A DNA stretch of 27,136 nucleotides from a virus. Positions 14,289 to 23,049 of this stretch are shown here, in pieces. Within the stretch, counting starts at the first letter, position 1, and every line of letters begins with the position of its first letter. The translations under genes were made by a program, and so were the position numbers. Location: positions 1 through 27,136 of the IMG/VR virus record IMGVR_UViG_3300012012_002156; one strand, given 5' to 3'. The notes beneath the pieces are model-generated. The model did no database searches. It saw only the letters and a list, made by a program, of their open reading frames with translations, and was not told the DNA's origin.

Positions 14289-16420
14289 TGACTTTACCTA
14301 CCATGGAATTAGAAGATGATATTATTTATAGTGGCGCGGGCGGCGGCAAAGGAGGCGGAGGAGGAGGAGGCGGCGGTAAGGGCAAGGGTGGCAGTAATCC
14401 ACGTAAGCCAGAAGAAGATCCTGAATCTCTACGAAGCCGGTCGGAAGCTAGTTTTGTTGCAGTGTTGTCTGAAGGGGAAATACAAGGTTTTGAAGATGGT
14501 GTAGATCCACTCACTCGTATATTTTTAGATGGTGTGCCACTAAGAAATAGAGACGGCAGTTCTAATTTTTCAATTGCTGCATTTTTCACGGGCTCTCCTT
14601 CAACGGCGCAAGGTAAAGGAAGCTTAATTCCCGCTATTTCTAGCTCAATACCAGGACTAGTTCGCACTGAAACCAATACTGGTGTGAATACTATTGTTGC
14701 TGATTATCGCGTGGGGGTGCAAAACCAAGATCCCATGCCCGGTTTTGATGATGTAAGAGCAGAACAAGGCGTGAATATTAAACTTACACAAGCAGCCGGT
14801 CGCGTTTTCAGAGTTACTACCAGCAGTATATTTAATCGAATACGAGTGAGGATAGGAATTGGATCATTATTTTACGTCAATAAAGACAATGGTGATGTTA
14901 GAGGGGGATTTGTAAGCTTTAATATTCAAATTCAATCTGATAATGGTTCGGTAATTGTGAATGACAATAAAGTAATTGGTGGTAAATCTAGGGGGCCGGT
15001 GGAGTTTGAATACGAGTATTCACTGTCTGGCAATGGCCCATGGATAGTAAGTGTTGAAAGAACATTAGCAGATCCTACCAGTACCACCGAAAGCAATGAT
15101 TTATATTTTAAGGCAATTGTAGGGATTATAAATCAATCATTTCGCTACCCAAATACAGCATTACTTGGCTTAAAAATTGGAGCTGAAAATTTTTCTGCAG
15201 TGCCAACAGTAGCAGCAGATATGCTAGGAATTAAAATTAAAATTCCTCAAAATTATAATCCCATTACGCGATCATATGCAGGCATTTGGAATGGTACGTT
15301 TAAAACAGAATGGAGTAATAATCCGGTGTGGATATTTTATGATTTATTGACTAATACAAGATATGGAGCAGGACAATTTATAGACGAGAATCAAGTGGAT
15401 CGCTATAGTTTATTTGCAATTGCTCAATATTGTGATGAATTGGTGAGTGATGGTAAAGGCGGCAGGGAGCCACGTTTTACTTTTAATGCTTACATTACAG
15501 ACCGAGGAGAGGCTTATAGCGTTTTAAATAGTTTAGCTGCTGCTTTTCGCGGGATGCTATATTTCAATGAAGGAACAGTTGTCGCCATTCAAGATCGGCC
15601 TAAAGCGATTACTAAAATATTCTCTCCTGCTAATGTTGTTCAAGAAACAGATGATAATGGCAATGTAACAACACCACCATTTGCTTATGAAGGCACGGCA
15701 CGTAAAGCAAGAAAAACAGTTGCGTTGGTAAGCTGGAACGATCCAGATGATTCTTATAAAAGCAAGATTGAATACGTGGAAGATGCTGAGGGTCTTGATC
15801 GTTATGGTTACCATGAAGTAGAAGTTAGAGCTTTTGGCACCACTTCCCAGGGGCAAGCGCAACGAGTGGGAAGATGGATTTTACTAACAGATCAATTGGA
15901 TACGGAAACCGTTACGTTTAAAACTGGTACGGAAGGATTCTTTTTGCTACCAGGGGAGATCATTGGCATTGCAGATCCAACAAAAGGAGGAAAGCGTTAT
16001 GGGGGGAGAATTACTGCAGCAACAACAATTGCCGTTACCATTGATTCTCCATTCACCTTGTTGAACGGTAAATCCTACACACTCACCGCAATGCTTCCTA
16101 ATGGCTCCCTAGAGAGCCGTACGGTGCTTAATAGCCCTGGCGCCACTTCTGTGCTCAGTATTAATCCGGCCTTGCCTGAGGCGCCTATACAAGGCGCTCC
16201 TTGGGTGCTGCAGGAGGATGCTGATGGTATAAGAAAATTTCGCGTGATTTCAATTAACGAAGACGATGGACGAATGACAGTAATTGCTTCTCTTTACAAT
16301 GAAGAAAAATTTGCTATTGCTGATAGCCCTCAACTAGGTTCTAAGCGTGTTTCACTGTCTAGACTGCAAACAATACCACTTGTATCACAAAGCAGTATTA
16401 TTCTTGGGACGGTATCGTAA
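14288..16420 (+). CDS. Tail tip hub protein, lambda gpJ-like (hub part only)
   Basis: Many blocks match lambda gpJ in order: a Gly/Lys-rich start at residues 16-36, FVAVLSEGEIQGFEDGVDPL near 56, YPNTALLGLKI near 288, NYNPITRSYAGIWNGTFKTE near 323, WIFYDLLTNTRYGAGQ, FAIAQYCDELVSDGKGGREP, FRGMLYFNEGTVVAIQDRP, and FGTTSQGQAQRVGRWIL near 520. It ends near the position where lambda gpJ reads EKEAIVDNGAHF. At 710 residues it lacks everything lambda gpJ (1132 residues) has after that: the fibronectin-III repeats, the stalk and the receptor-binding end. It would form the trimeric hub below L and I. The start overlaps the I-like stop as TAATG. The Gly run is longer than in lambda. Confidence 0.92.
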   Translation: MTLPTMELEDDIIYSGAGGGKGGGGGGGGGKGKGGSNPRKPEEDPESLRSRSEASFVAVLSEGEIQGFEDGVDPLTRIFLDGVPLRNRDGSSNFSIAAFFTGSPSTAQGKGSLIPAISSSIPGLVRTETNTGVNTIVADYRVGVQNQDPMPGFDDVRAEQGVNIKLTQAAGRVFRVTTSSIFNRIRVRIGIGSLFYVNKDNGDVRGGFVSFNIQIQSDNGSVIVNDNKVIGGKSRGPVEFEYEYSLSGNGPWIVSVERTLADPTSTTESNDLYFKAIVGIINQSFRYPNTALLGLKIGAENFSAVPTVAADMLGIKIKIPQNYNPITRSYAGIWNGTFKTEWSNNPVWIFYDLLTNTRYGAGQFIDENQVDRYSLFAIAQYCDELVSDGKGGREPRFTFNAYITDRGEAYSVLNSLAAAFRGMLYFNEGTVVAIQDRPKAITKIFSPANVVQETDDNGNVTTPPFAYEGTARKARKTVALVSWNDPDDSYKSKIEYVEDAEGLDRYGYHEVEVRAFGTTSQGQAQRVGRWILLTDQLDTETVTFKTGTEGFFLLPGEIIGIADPTKGGKRYGGRITAATTIAVTIDSPFTLLNGKSYTLTAMLPNGSLESRTVLNSPGATSVLSINPALPEAPIQGAPWVLQEDADGIRKFRVISINEDDGRMTVIASLYNEEKFAIADSPQLGSKRVSLSRLQTIPLVSQSSIILGTVS

Positions 16421-16818
16421 TGGCTTACAACGAAGTGGCATGGGATTACCCTAAAATTTCTTCATATTCCATTCTTAATGCAGCCGTACATCCGGCTATT
16501 TGCTGGCAGCCATTACAAAACAATCCATTTATTGGTGCGTTTGATGTAGATTATTTGGATATTGAAAATAAATTATGGGTGAATATTGGACGCACTTCTA
16601 CTAATTACATTCGTTTTCCCAATGACGATTACAACGGGCAAGGGGTTTATCAAATTAGAATTGCTACAATAGGCATCAATGGCATTCGCTCTCCCTACGC
16701 TTATAGTACGGTAGCGTTTTCCAGTCCATTATCGTTTGATTTCACAAAAAATCAAACAGTAAGATTGATAAGTGGCACGGAAGTGCCTAACCAGCGCTAT
16801 CTTTTCTTGATTCTCTAA
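16420..16818 (+). CDS. Free-standing fibronectin-III-like tip protein (split-off J part)
   Basis: The 132-residue protein starts in a TAATG overlap with the J-like stop. It reads ICWQPLQNNPFIGAFDVDYL, then WVNIGRTSTNYIRFPN and GVYQIRIATIGINGIRSPYA, the strand order of a fibronectin type III domain, with the conserved Trp, the '..Y.iRi.a.n..G.rSp.' end and no catalytic residues. In lambda, the first such domain follows the hub directly within gpJ. Here the same module seems to be a separate polypeptide placed immediately after the hub gene. It probably sits at the tip of the J hub as a collar or spacer. The C-terminal 30 residues are unassigned. Confidence 0.6.
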   Translation: MAYNEVAWDYPKISSYSILNAAVHPAICWQPLQNNPFIGAFDVDYLDIENKLWVNIGRTSTNYIRFPNDDYNGQGVYQIRIATIGINGIRSPYAYSTVAFSSPLSFDFTKNQTVRLISGTEVPNQRYLFLIL

Positions 16819-16819
16819 C

Positions 16820-17233
16820 ATGGCAAATCTTTACGGACTTGATGCTGCTGGCAATGCTGCCTACGTAAGAGCCACTGGCGCTGGTGCCGTTGGCGATCCA
16901 TTCATTGTGAATAATGATTTATTCACTTCTGAATTAAAAAGTGCTTTTGTTACCGCCAGTGGTACTGCACCCGCTGATGTTATTGGCGCAGTAGCCAATC
17001 GAAAACTAAGGGTGATGGCTATGACTATCACTTCAGTATCCGGCTGCACGGTGAAGCTTCAAAGTGGTGCATCAACAGACAAAACACCTCCATTCCACAT
17101 TGCCGCCAATGGTAATCTGGTGCAAAGTAATCCATTAGGGCTTTTTGAAAGTGTAATTAGTGAAAAAATTAATGCTGTGGCAAGTGGCACCACCAATTAT
17201 ACGGTGATGCTTTCATATCGAGAGGTGGCATGA
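16820..17233 (+). CDS. Small beta-rich tail tip/fibre protein, unknown
   Basis: The 137-residue protein starts one base after the previous stop, with no clear ribosome-binding site. The N-terminus is short and polar (MANLYGLDAAGNAAYVRATG), and the remainder (NRKLRVMAMTITSVSGCTVK, PFHIAANGNLV, INAVASGTTNYTVMLSYREV) looks like a compact jelly-roll-like beta sandwich with a conserved end strand. Comparable small proteins occur in many phage structural regions, but I cannot name the family. The next gene starts within its stop codon (ATGA). The likely role is a tip or fibre decoration, by position only. Confidence 0.6.
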   Translation: MANLYGLDAAGNAAYVRATGAGAVGDPFIVNNDLFTSELKSAFVTASGTAPADVIGAVANRKLRVMAMTITSVSGCTVKLQSGASTDKTPPFHIAANGNLVQSNPLGLFESVISEKINAVASGTTNYTVMLSYREVA

Positions 17234-17928
17234 GCACTTTTCTTGCTACTAAACTTGTTCCTCAAATTAATTTGCATTTATTGCGTAGGGATTTTTTTGA
17301 TGGTTTTGGCTTATTGTTACAAGATAGCGATGGAGAACCATTCGATTTAAGTTTAGTACAAGTGTGTGCTTCTGTATGGAAAAACACAACCGCCGGAGCA
17401 TTATCACAAGTTACTGCTTTTAATGTAGAAAAGCAGGAGCCGTTTCGTAATGGAGTGGTAAGGCTATGGCTTACATCTTCTCAAGTGGCAACAATTTGGG
17501 ATGCAGCCGAGGAACCACAAAATACAGCCATTAGTCAAAGCTTCTTTCCCACTACTTACACTGAAAACGAAATACAAGGTTCATTATCGTGGGATGTTCG
17601 TATTGAAAAGCAAGATGAATTAGCTAGTTTAGTTAGTGTTAGTAGTGGTGTATTTATTTCTCAAACTAATCATGGTCTTGGTGCTACAGAACGAGTGGTG
17701 TTTGGTGGCACCACCACTTCTAGTGGCATCAATTACAATGGCACAAGTGCTCGCATCTACACTAATTTGACGGGCCTTACTTATGTTGCTCCTTATTCTT
17801 TCACCATTGCCACTCTTTCTGGCGTTACAGCCTCAGGAATTGGTGGAAATGTTTATAGACTAAAGCAAGATACAGTGGCGGGCGGCGGAGTAATCGTAGG
17901 CACCACTTTTTCCAATTGTTTTCCTTGA
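17230..17928 (+). CDS. Tail tip/fibre protein with FCCH-like beta module
   Basis: This 232-residue protein has an N-terminal half (residues 1-120) with FFDGFGLLLQDSDGEPFDLS, CASVWKNT and GSLSWDVRIEK, a beta domain resembling those that attach phage fibres. Residues 136-205 read FISQTNHGLGATERVVFGGT, then TNLTGLTYVAPYSFTIATLS, the pattern of the small FCCH-type beta-barrel ('..hgl..gd.V.f.g....y.v..vt...Ftl') common in phage fibre proteins. No enzymatic motif is present. It overlaps the previous gene by ATGA and its end is followed by TTGAGGAA, which serves as ribosome-binding site for the next gene. Function inferred: fibre base or adaptor. Confidence 0.55.
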   Translation: MSTFLATKLVPQINLHLLRRDFFDGFGLLLQDSDGEPFDLSLVQVCASVWKNTTAGALSQVTAFNVEKQEPFRNGVVRLWLTSSQVATIWDAAEEPQNTAISQSFFPTTYTENEIQGSLSWDVRIEKQDELASLVSVSSGVFISQTNHGLGATERVVFGGTTTSSGINYNGTSARIYTNLTGLTYVAPYSFTIATLSGVTASGIGGNVYRLKQDTVAGGGVIVGTTFSNCFP

Positions 17929-17934
17929 GGAATT

Positions 17935-19650
17935 ATGGCTGATTTAAAAGAAGGCGTATCAGTTGTAACGGTAGGGCGTACAGCGCCAATTCCTCCTGGT
18001 CAACAAACAATGGCAGTAAGTTTGCCAGTGGTAATTGCCAGTGATCAAACGCCAGTGCCGGTAGAAGTAGCAAACCAACAAATTTCTGAAGTAAGTTTAA
18101 GTTTGCTTGGTATTCCTCGTGCCGAAGTGGCACTTGGTATTTTTGCTGATGTTACCACTTATGACATTAATCCAAGTGAATGGGCTAGCAGTGGTTCAAA
18201 TGGCACCACTACACATATTCCTAACGAAAGCGCAGCAGAAATTTCCGTACCAACAGGAGCTCCTGTTGGCTATCAAATTTTAAGTAGCAGACGTTTTTTT
18301 CGTTATCAACCAGGGCGAGTTAGTGCTGCTACTTTTGGAGTTAGGACCACTATTTCCAATATTTCAACTGATATTAAAAAATTTGGTGCTTTTGATAGTC
18401 GTGATGGTTATTACATAGAAGTGCAAGGTGGTGGTCAGTCAGATTCAGCCAGCAAAGATTTTAATTGCTATTGCGTAAGACGAACAAGTGCGTTTGGCAG
18501 TAATGAGCCAGGTATTCTTACGCCAAATACAGCGGATGGTGATATTGGTACGGCAGGAGCAGCTTTAGTAATAGTACGAGCTGGTCTTACTTATATCCAT
18601 GCTGGCCTTTTTGACCGTAGTTTACGTGGCGGCGGTAACACTATTACAAATGGACCTGTAAGTTTTACTGTGCCTAATGAATATAAATATACATACGAAT
18701 ATCGTGTGCCACGTAAATATTTTAGCCATGATCGCTTAGATGCAGAAACAAAAACACAGTATTACGCAGATAAAACACCAGGCCGAAATTCCTTCACGTT
18801 AACGATTACAGGCGATGCTGATACTCCTGTGGTGACATATACCAATGGCACCTCCGTAACGGATGTAAACAATGATATTGTTACCAGAACAAGCATTTGG
18901 GATATTGATTTTTCAAAAGTTACAATGTATAAAGTTGAATATAGCTGGTATGGTGCTGTTGGTGGACATTTCTTGGCTTATGTTCCTGATGCTACAACCA
19001 CTGGGGAAGCACGATGGGCTCGCATGCATCATATACGGGCTTCCAATCAACTCACAAGCCCTAGCCTGGGCAATCCTACACTTCCCATTTCTTACTTAGC
19101 GCAAAAAAGTCAAGGTAGCAGCAAGTGTTCTATTTATAAATATGGTGCTTCTTATTACATCGACGGAGGAGATAAAGGCACTGTTACAGCTAGATCAGCA
19201 AGTAATGATGCTGATCGTTCTGTAACAACAAGTGGCACAATGCTAATTGGCTTGCAAATAAAAGAAAATGTTAATTCAATTCGCAATCGAATGCAAGTTT
19301 ACCCCACGCGTTTAGGCGTGGGCAGTAGTGGTCGTGCTGTCGTAAAACTTATAAAAAACCCTACTACTGTTTCCGGCACTCCTTCTTTTACCAGTACAGG
19401 TACTTTAAGCCCAACAAATGTTACTACAAGCAGTGGTGTTGTAACAATAAGTGGCGGAACCAATGTTGCTACATTTTTTGTGGGCACTGGTGGTATAGAT
19501 ATTGATTTAGCCCCATATTTTGGTTATAACAAAGATTACTTGTCATATCCATTGACTGCTGGAACTGGTGATACGTTATATGTATTTGCACAAGGTATTG
19601 GTGCATCAGTAAACATGAGCGCTTCGTTGACTTGGGAGGAGCAAGTGTAA
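17935..19650 (+). CDS. Large virion structural protein, first of a tandem paralogue pair
   Basis: The 571-residue protein begins with a motif frequent in phage structural proteins, QTMAVSLPVVIASDQTPVPV (residues 24-43), then SEVSLSLLGIPRAEVALGIF at 51-70. Further blocks are RRFFRYQPGRVSAATFGVRT, VEYSWYGAVGGHFLAYVPD, SYYIDGGDKGTVTA and the last residues MSASLTWEEQV. The same blocks recur in the next gene. I do not know a characterised function; I associate the '..YSWYGAVG..FLAYVP' block with structural proteins of cyanophages. It looks like a beta-rich virion protein, perhaps a fibre or tip adhesin. TTGAGGAA is a clear ribosome-binding site. Confidence 0.6.
   Translation: MADLKEGVSVVTVGRTAPIPPGQQTMAVSLPVVIASDQTPVPVEVANQQISEVSLSLLGIPRAEVALGIFADVTTYDINPSEWASSGSNGTTTHIPNESAAEISVPTGAPVGYQILSSRRFFRYQPGRVSAATFGVRTTISNISTDIKKFGAFDSRDGYYIEVQGGGQSDSASKDFNCYCVRRTSAFGSNEPGILTPNTADGDIGTAGAALVIVRAGLTYIHAGLFDRSLRGGGNTITNGPVSFTVPNEYKYTYEYRVPRKYFSHDRLDAETKTQYYADKTPGRNSFTLTITGDADTPVVTYTNGTSVTDVNNDIVTRTSIWDIDFSKVTMYKVEYSWYGAVGGHFLAYVPDATTTGEARWARMHHIRASNQLTSPSLGNPTLPISYLAQKSQGSSKCSIYKYGASYYIDGGDKGTVTARSASNDADRSVTTSGTMLIGLQIKENVNSIRNRMQVYPTRLGVGSSGRAVVKLIKNPTTVSGTPSFTSTGTLSPTNVTTSSGVVTISGGTNVATFFVGTGGIDIDLAPYFGYNKDYLSYPLTAGTGDTLYVFAQGIGASVNMSASLTWEEQV
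18935..18962 (+). repeat. Coding repeat shared with the paralogue (copy 1)
   Basis: Twenty-seven of 28 bases match 20541-20568, encoding VEYSWYGAVG here and IEFSWYGAVG there. Another shared stretch is 19162-19187 against 20765-20790 (25 of 26 bases). The identity at DNA level suggests a duplication that is not ancient or that has been kept alike by recombination. Confidence 0.8.
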
Positions 19651-19654
19651 ATAA

Positions 19655-22078
19655 ATGGCACAAGATTTTTCTGAATATTATCAAGTGCCTGATGATGCAC
19701 AATCAGCCGGTAGCGAACTTATTGATGCTCAACTCATTGATTTCCTCACGGGAGATTCGTTAATTGATCCCATTGTTCAAGAACCATTAACGGGAGATTC
19801 AAGGGGCACCTTAGTACTTGCGGCAGATGAAGGCATTATTCCAGCTACTATTTCTAATTCTGATGGTGCCAACATAACTGTTGATTCTGTTAATAGCGAA
19901 GCAAGTGAAGTAGGGATAAGTCTGTTAGGCATACCAAGAAGCGAAACATCATTAGGGCTTTTTGATGCAGTAAATATTTATGGCATCAATGATAAAGAAT
20001 TTTATAACAGCCCCGACGCTGCTGGTTATGCTTATGCAGCGGATCCAGGAGAATGGACTTTTAGAACTGAAGGTGTTGGTGCTGATGAAAAAAAATATGG
20101 ATATTATTGGCGCCATCTGCCAGCCGAAAGTGCCATTCAAGCTTATGTATTTCCTCCTCCAGTTAGTTTTACTTATTTAGTTGATGATAATACTGGTCGA
20201 TACCCAGGGGGACATACCAATGGAGCCATGCTTGCGTTTTGGGAAAGCAAACGAGCATTTCGCTATCAACCAGGACGAGTGACTGGTTTTACTCTTGGCG
20301 TGAGAATGTCAACTGGTAGTAATTATGCAGGAGAAACAATCAAATGGGGATGTCGCAATGATGTGGGAGATGGTTATTTCTTTCAACTTGATAAAGGTGG
20401 TGATTTATTTGTAGTGCGCACATCGCCTGATCTAGGCACATCAAAAATTGCTAGGGACGATTGGAATGGTGATCCCATCCAGCCCAATATTGGCAGCACT
20501 GGTTGGAATTTAGACTTGTCCCATGTGACGATGTTTAAGATTGAATTTAGCTGGTATGGTGCTGTTGGCGCTAGGTTTTTAGCTTATGTGCCAATTGGTC
20601 ATGATGAAGCGCGATGGGTTACTTTACATTATTTTTTCGCAGAAAATCAATTTTATTTTCCTAGTCTTCGTAGTCCATTTTTAAGACTTTTCGTGGAAGC
20701 ACGTACCACAGCAGGTGCATTATCTCCAGCCTTTATTAATCTTTACGGCAGTAGTGTATTTATTGACGGAGGAGACAAAGGCACTGTTACGGTTGGTGCC
20801 GCTGGATTAAATGAATTAAAACCAATTGATGCTACGCCAAGAAGCCTTTTAGGTCTAAATATAAAACCTTACATTAATAATATAATAAACAAAAAAAGTA
20901 TATTCCCTGTTAGTTTATCAGTATTTGCAACAACTGATGCGCGTTTTGATTTAATATTTCAAAGAGCTTATTTTGGGGAGGAAAGTTTTAATTATGGTAA
21001 TGGCACTACTTTAACTGCTAATGCTGCATCTGGCATTACCGTAATCCAAACTGATTCTAATACACTAATTACTCCATCTGGGCAATTTTTTCCTGACATC
21101 AGCGGTGAATTAGGAGGAGCTAGTGATTACAGAAGTGGCCATAAAGTAAAGATTGTGGGAAATGGCATTCTTGCTACTCATGTAGTTTCAATTAGCAATG
21201 ATTTAACAAGAATTGTGACAGATAGAGCCATGCCCGCTGGTATTACAAGCATTACATTGGGGAGGATGAATAATTATGCTGTTAGCAGTGGATTCATAGA
21301 TAGCGGAGTCACTCAAGGTACAATTTTTAGGTCACTGATGGGACAATCAGGTTATGCACGAATTGGCTTGCTTCCTAAGGCGTCAGGATTAACTTATACG
21401 CCTGGTTCTGGCTATACGCCTGGTTCAAATGATGTTTTATGGGTGGCATCTAGCTATCCAGCTCTTCAATTTAATCGCTTTGGAACAGTTGTAGGAGAGG
21501 AACGATTCCCGCCAGGAGCTAACGACGGCACTGATTTTGCAATTACTTTTCCTACCAGTGGTACTACAACAATTAGTGCAGCAGGGCGATCAATTACAAT
21601 TTCAGGCAATTCTCCATGGCCTATTCGTGTGGTAGTAGAAGCCCATGCAGGCGCAACCATTTCAGATGTAGTGTTAGCGCAGCAACCAGTAGCAGTGCGT
21701 TTGATACCTGGAAGCGGTTCCACTCAAGCACAAACATCTTGGCCTGCAAGCAGCGGCATCACTCAAAGTTCATCTAGTGCTGGAGGGGCAAATTATGTAG
21801 CCAATAAATTTGTAGATAGTCTTTCAAGTCCCCTTGGCGCAGCTTTAGTAGATACGCAAGGCTATAGAGTATTAAAAGGAGGAGATCGGGTGGCTACTTA
21901 TTTTGTTGCAAGTGGCGATAGTCGTCAATTTGATCTCAGCCCATTGTTTGGTTTTGATAAAATGTTTATTACAGGCACTCCTGGTGGAGCTGATAGCACT
22001 GGCGCACTTTTTGTTGTCGCTACTGCTCGCACTGCATCTGGAGAAGCTAGCGTAAGTATGAACTGGGAGGAACAGTAA
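19655..22078 (+). CDS. Large virion structural protein, second of the tandem paralogue pair
   Basis: The 807-residue protein shares with its upstream neighbour SEVGISLLGIPRSETSLGLF (84-103), AFRYQPGRVTGFTLGVRM, MFKIEFSWYGAVGARFLAYV, FIDGGDKGTVTVGA and the terminal MNWEEQ. It is 236 residues longer: a new N-terminus with two LTGDS repeats, extra aromatic-rich material at about 110-180, and extra beta-rich material around 435-700, including two copies of YTPGS near 590. It is predicted beta throughout without a catalytic motif. The role is probably the same as that of the first copy, with added surface modules. Start: GGGAGGA 14 bases upstream of ATG, rather long spacing. The stop overlaps the next ATG as TAATG. 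Confidence 0.6.
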   Translation: MAQDFSEYYQVPDDAQSAGSELIDAQLIDFLTGDSLIDPIVQEPLTGDSRGTLVLAADEGIIPATISNSDGANITVDSVNSEASEVGISLLGIPRSETSLGLFDAVNIYGINDKEFYNSPDAAGYAYAADPGEWTFRTEGVGADEKKYGYYWRHLPAESAIQAYVFPPPVSFTYLVDDNTGRYPGGHTNGAMLAFWESKRAFRYQPGRVTGFTLGVRMSTGSNYAGETIKWGCRNDVGDGYFFQLDKGGDLFVVRTSPDLGTSKIARDDWNGDPIQPNIGSTGWNLDLSHVTMFKIEFSWYGAVGARFLAYVPIGHDEARWVTLHYFFAENQFYFPSLRSPFLRLFVEARTTAGALSPAFINLYGSSVFIDGGDKGTVTVGAAGLNELKPIDATPRSLLGLNIKPYINNIINKKSIFPVSLSVFATTDARFDLIFQRAYFGEESFNYGNGTTLTANAASGITVIQTDSNTLITPSGQFFPDISGELGGASDYRSGHKVKIVGNGILATHVVSISNDLTRIVTDRAMPAGITSITLGRMNNYAVSSGFIDSGVTQGTIFRSLMGQSGYARIGLLPKASGLTYTPGSGYTPGSNDVLWVASSYPALQFNRFGTVVGEERFPPGANDGTDFAITFPTSGTTTISAAGRSITISGNSPWPIRVVVEAHAGATISDVVLAQQPVAVRLIPGSGSTQAQTSWPASSGITQSSSSAGGANYVANKFVDSLSSPLGAALVDTQGYRVLKGGDRVATYFVASGDSRQFDLSPLFGFDKMFITGTPGGADSTGALFVVATARTASGEASVSMNWEEQ
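20541..20568 (+). repeat. Coding repeat shared with the paralogue (copy 2)
   Basis: Partner of 18935-18962, with one mismatch in 28 bases. It encodes the conserved SWYGAVG block of the second paralogue. Confidence 0.8.
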
Positions 22079-23049
22079 TGGCATTTGCAGGTTTAGTTGC
22101 TGCTAATAATCTTTCAGATGTAGCAAGTGTTGAAACTGCATGGGATAATATTGGAGATGGTATTACGGCAACAGTTTCACCGGCTGCAGGGCTTACTGTT
22201 CAATTGTTTGATGATACAGGCAATACAAATAGCACTTTTACCAATCTTCGTTCAACTAATATAGAGCCTATAATTAATTTTACCAAACAATATGCTATTG
22301 AAAAAGGAGGCACTGGAGAAAATTTTTCTATTCGTGCCGTAGGGCAAGTGCAAGCTAGGCAGGGAGGTTCAAATACTTTTTCAATATTAACGGATGATGG
22401 AGTGAGAGCATGGATTAATAACGTTCAAGTGTTAAATGAATGGTACGGACAATCTTCCGTGTGGCATACATTTACAGCTAGTGGTTTAACTCAAGGGCAA
22501 TGGTATAATATACAAATTGAACATTTCCAAGGGCCTGGAGATGCTCGTTTAGTATTTGCTAATAAAGAAGACGTAAGTGATCCAGTCAGAACGATAAGAG
22601 CAGCAAGTGGAATTGCAATCAAAGGGGCTGATGTTTTAGCAATTACTGGCATCAGTAGACTTAGCACGAGAGATATATTATTACTCAATGGCTTAACCAG
22701 TAATGTTCAAACTAGATTAAACACATCTAGCCAACAAATTTCTTCTGGCATTGTTTTTCAAAATAATGCATTGCCAAAAGCATCTCCTGCTTCTTCAGGA
22801 AATTATTCTATAAATTCCACTTTAATTGCTCAAAGTTTAAGGATTAATAATATTCCCGTGCAGTCTCTTGCTACTGCACCATTTAGCGGTTCCACTGCTA
22901 CCACGCCAATATTATTAAATGATGCTATTATTACTAATACCTTCACAATGCAAGGCGCTATTAGTTCAGGAGTAGTAAGTTCTCCTTCAATTGCCATTCC
23001 TGTGAGAGATGGTAATTATGTTTATTATCTTAAGGCGGGGCAATCATGA
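22078..23049 (+). CDS. PA14-domain tail adhesin, first copy
   Basis: The 323-residue protein has three parts. Residues 1-28 hold NNLSDVASVETAWDNIGDG, a motif of the 'NLSDV.....A..NLG' type found at the N-termini of phage fibre proteins. Residues 35-162 form a PA14 domain: FSIRAVGQVQARQGGSNTFS, then ILTDDGVRAWINNVQVLNEW and YNIQIEHFQGPGDARLVF, with the DDG turn at 106-108 that often binds calcium and sugars. The rest, 170-323, is a Ser/Thr/Ile-rich stalk-like region. PA14 domains bind carbohydrates in adhesins and glycosidases, so a host polysaccharide or surface glycan is the likely target. GGGAGG seven bases before ATG is a strong ribosome-binding site. Confidence 0.8.
   Translation: MAFAGLVAANNLSDVASVETAWDNIGDGITATVSPAAGLTVQLFDDTGNTNSTFTNLRSTNIEPIINFTKQYAIEKGGTGENFSIRAVGQVQARQGGSNTFSILTDDGVRAWINNVQVLNEWYGQSSVWHTFTASGLTQGQWYNIQIEHFQGPGDARLVFANKEDVSDPVRTIRAASGIAIKGADVLAITGISRLSTRDILLLNGLTSNVQTRLNTSSQQISSGIVFQNNALPKASPASSGNYSINSTLIAQSLRINNIPVQSLATAPFSGSTATTPILLNDAIITNTFTMQGAISSGVVSSPSIAIPVRDGNYVYYLKAGQS
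22321..22358 (+). repeat. PA14 coding repeat (copy 1)
   Basis: Thirty-five of 38 bases match 24809-24846. This is the start of the PA14 core (FSIRAVGQVQA here, FSIRAVGQIQA there). It could serve as a recombination point between the two PA14 genes. Confidence 0.8.

Noticed and set aside
14326-14676. Reverse-strand frame with a proline run opposite the start of the J-like gene
   Set aside because: The Leu/Pro string is the complement of the Gly-rich J N-terminus; J homology on the + strand is strong.
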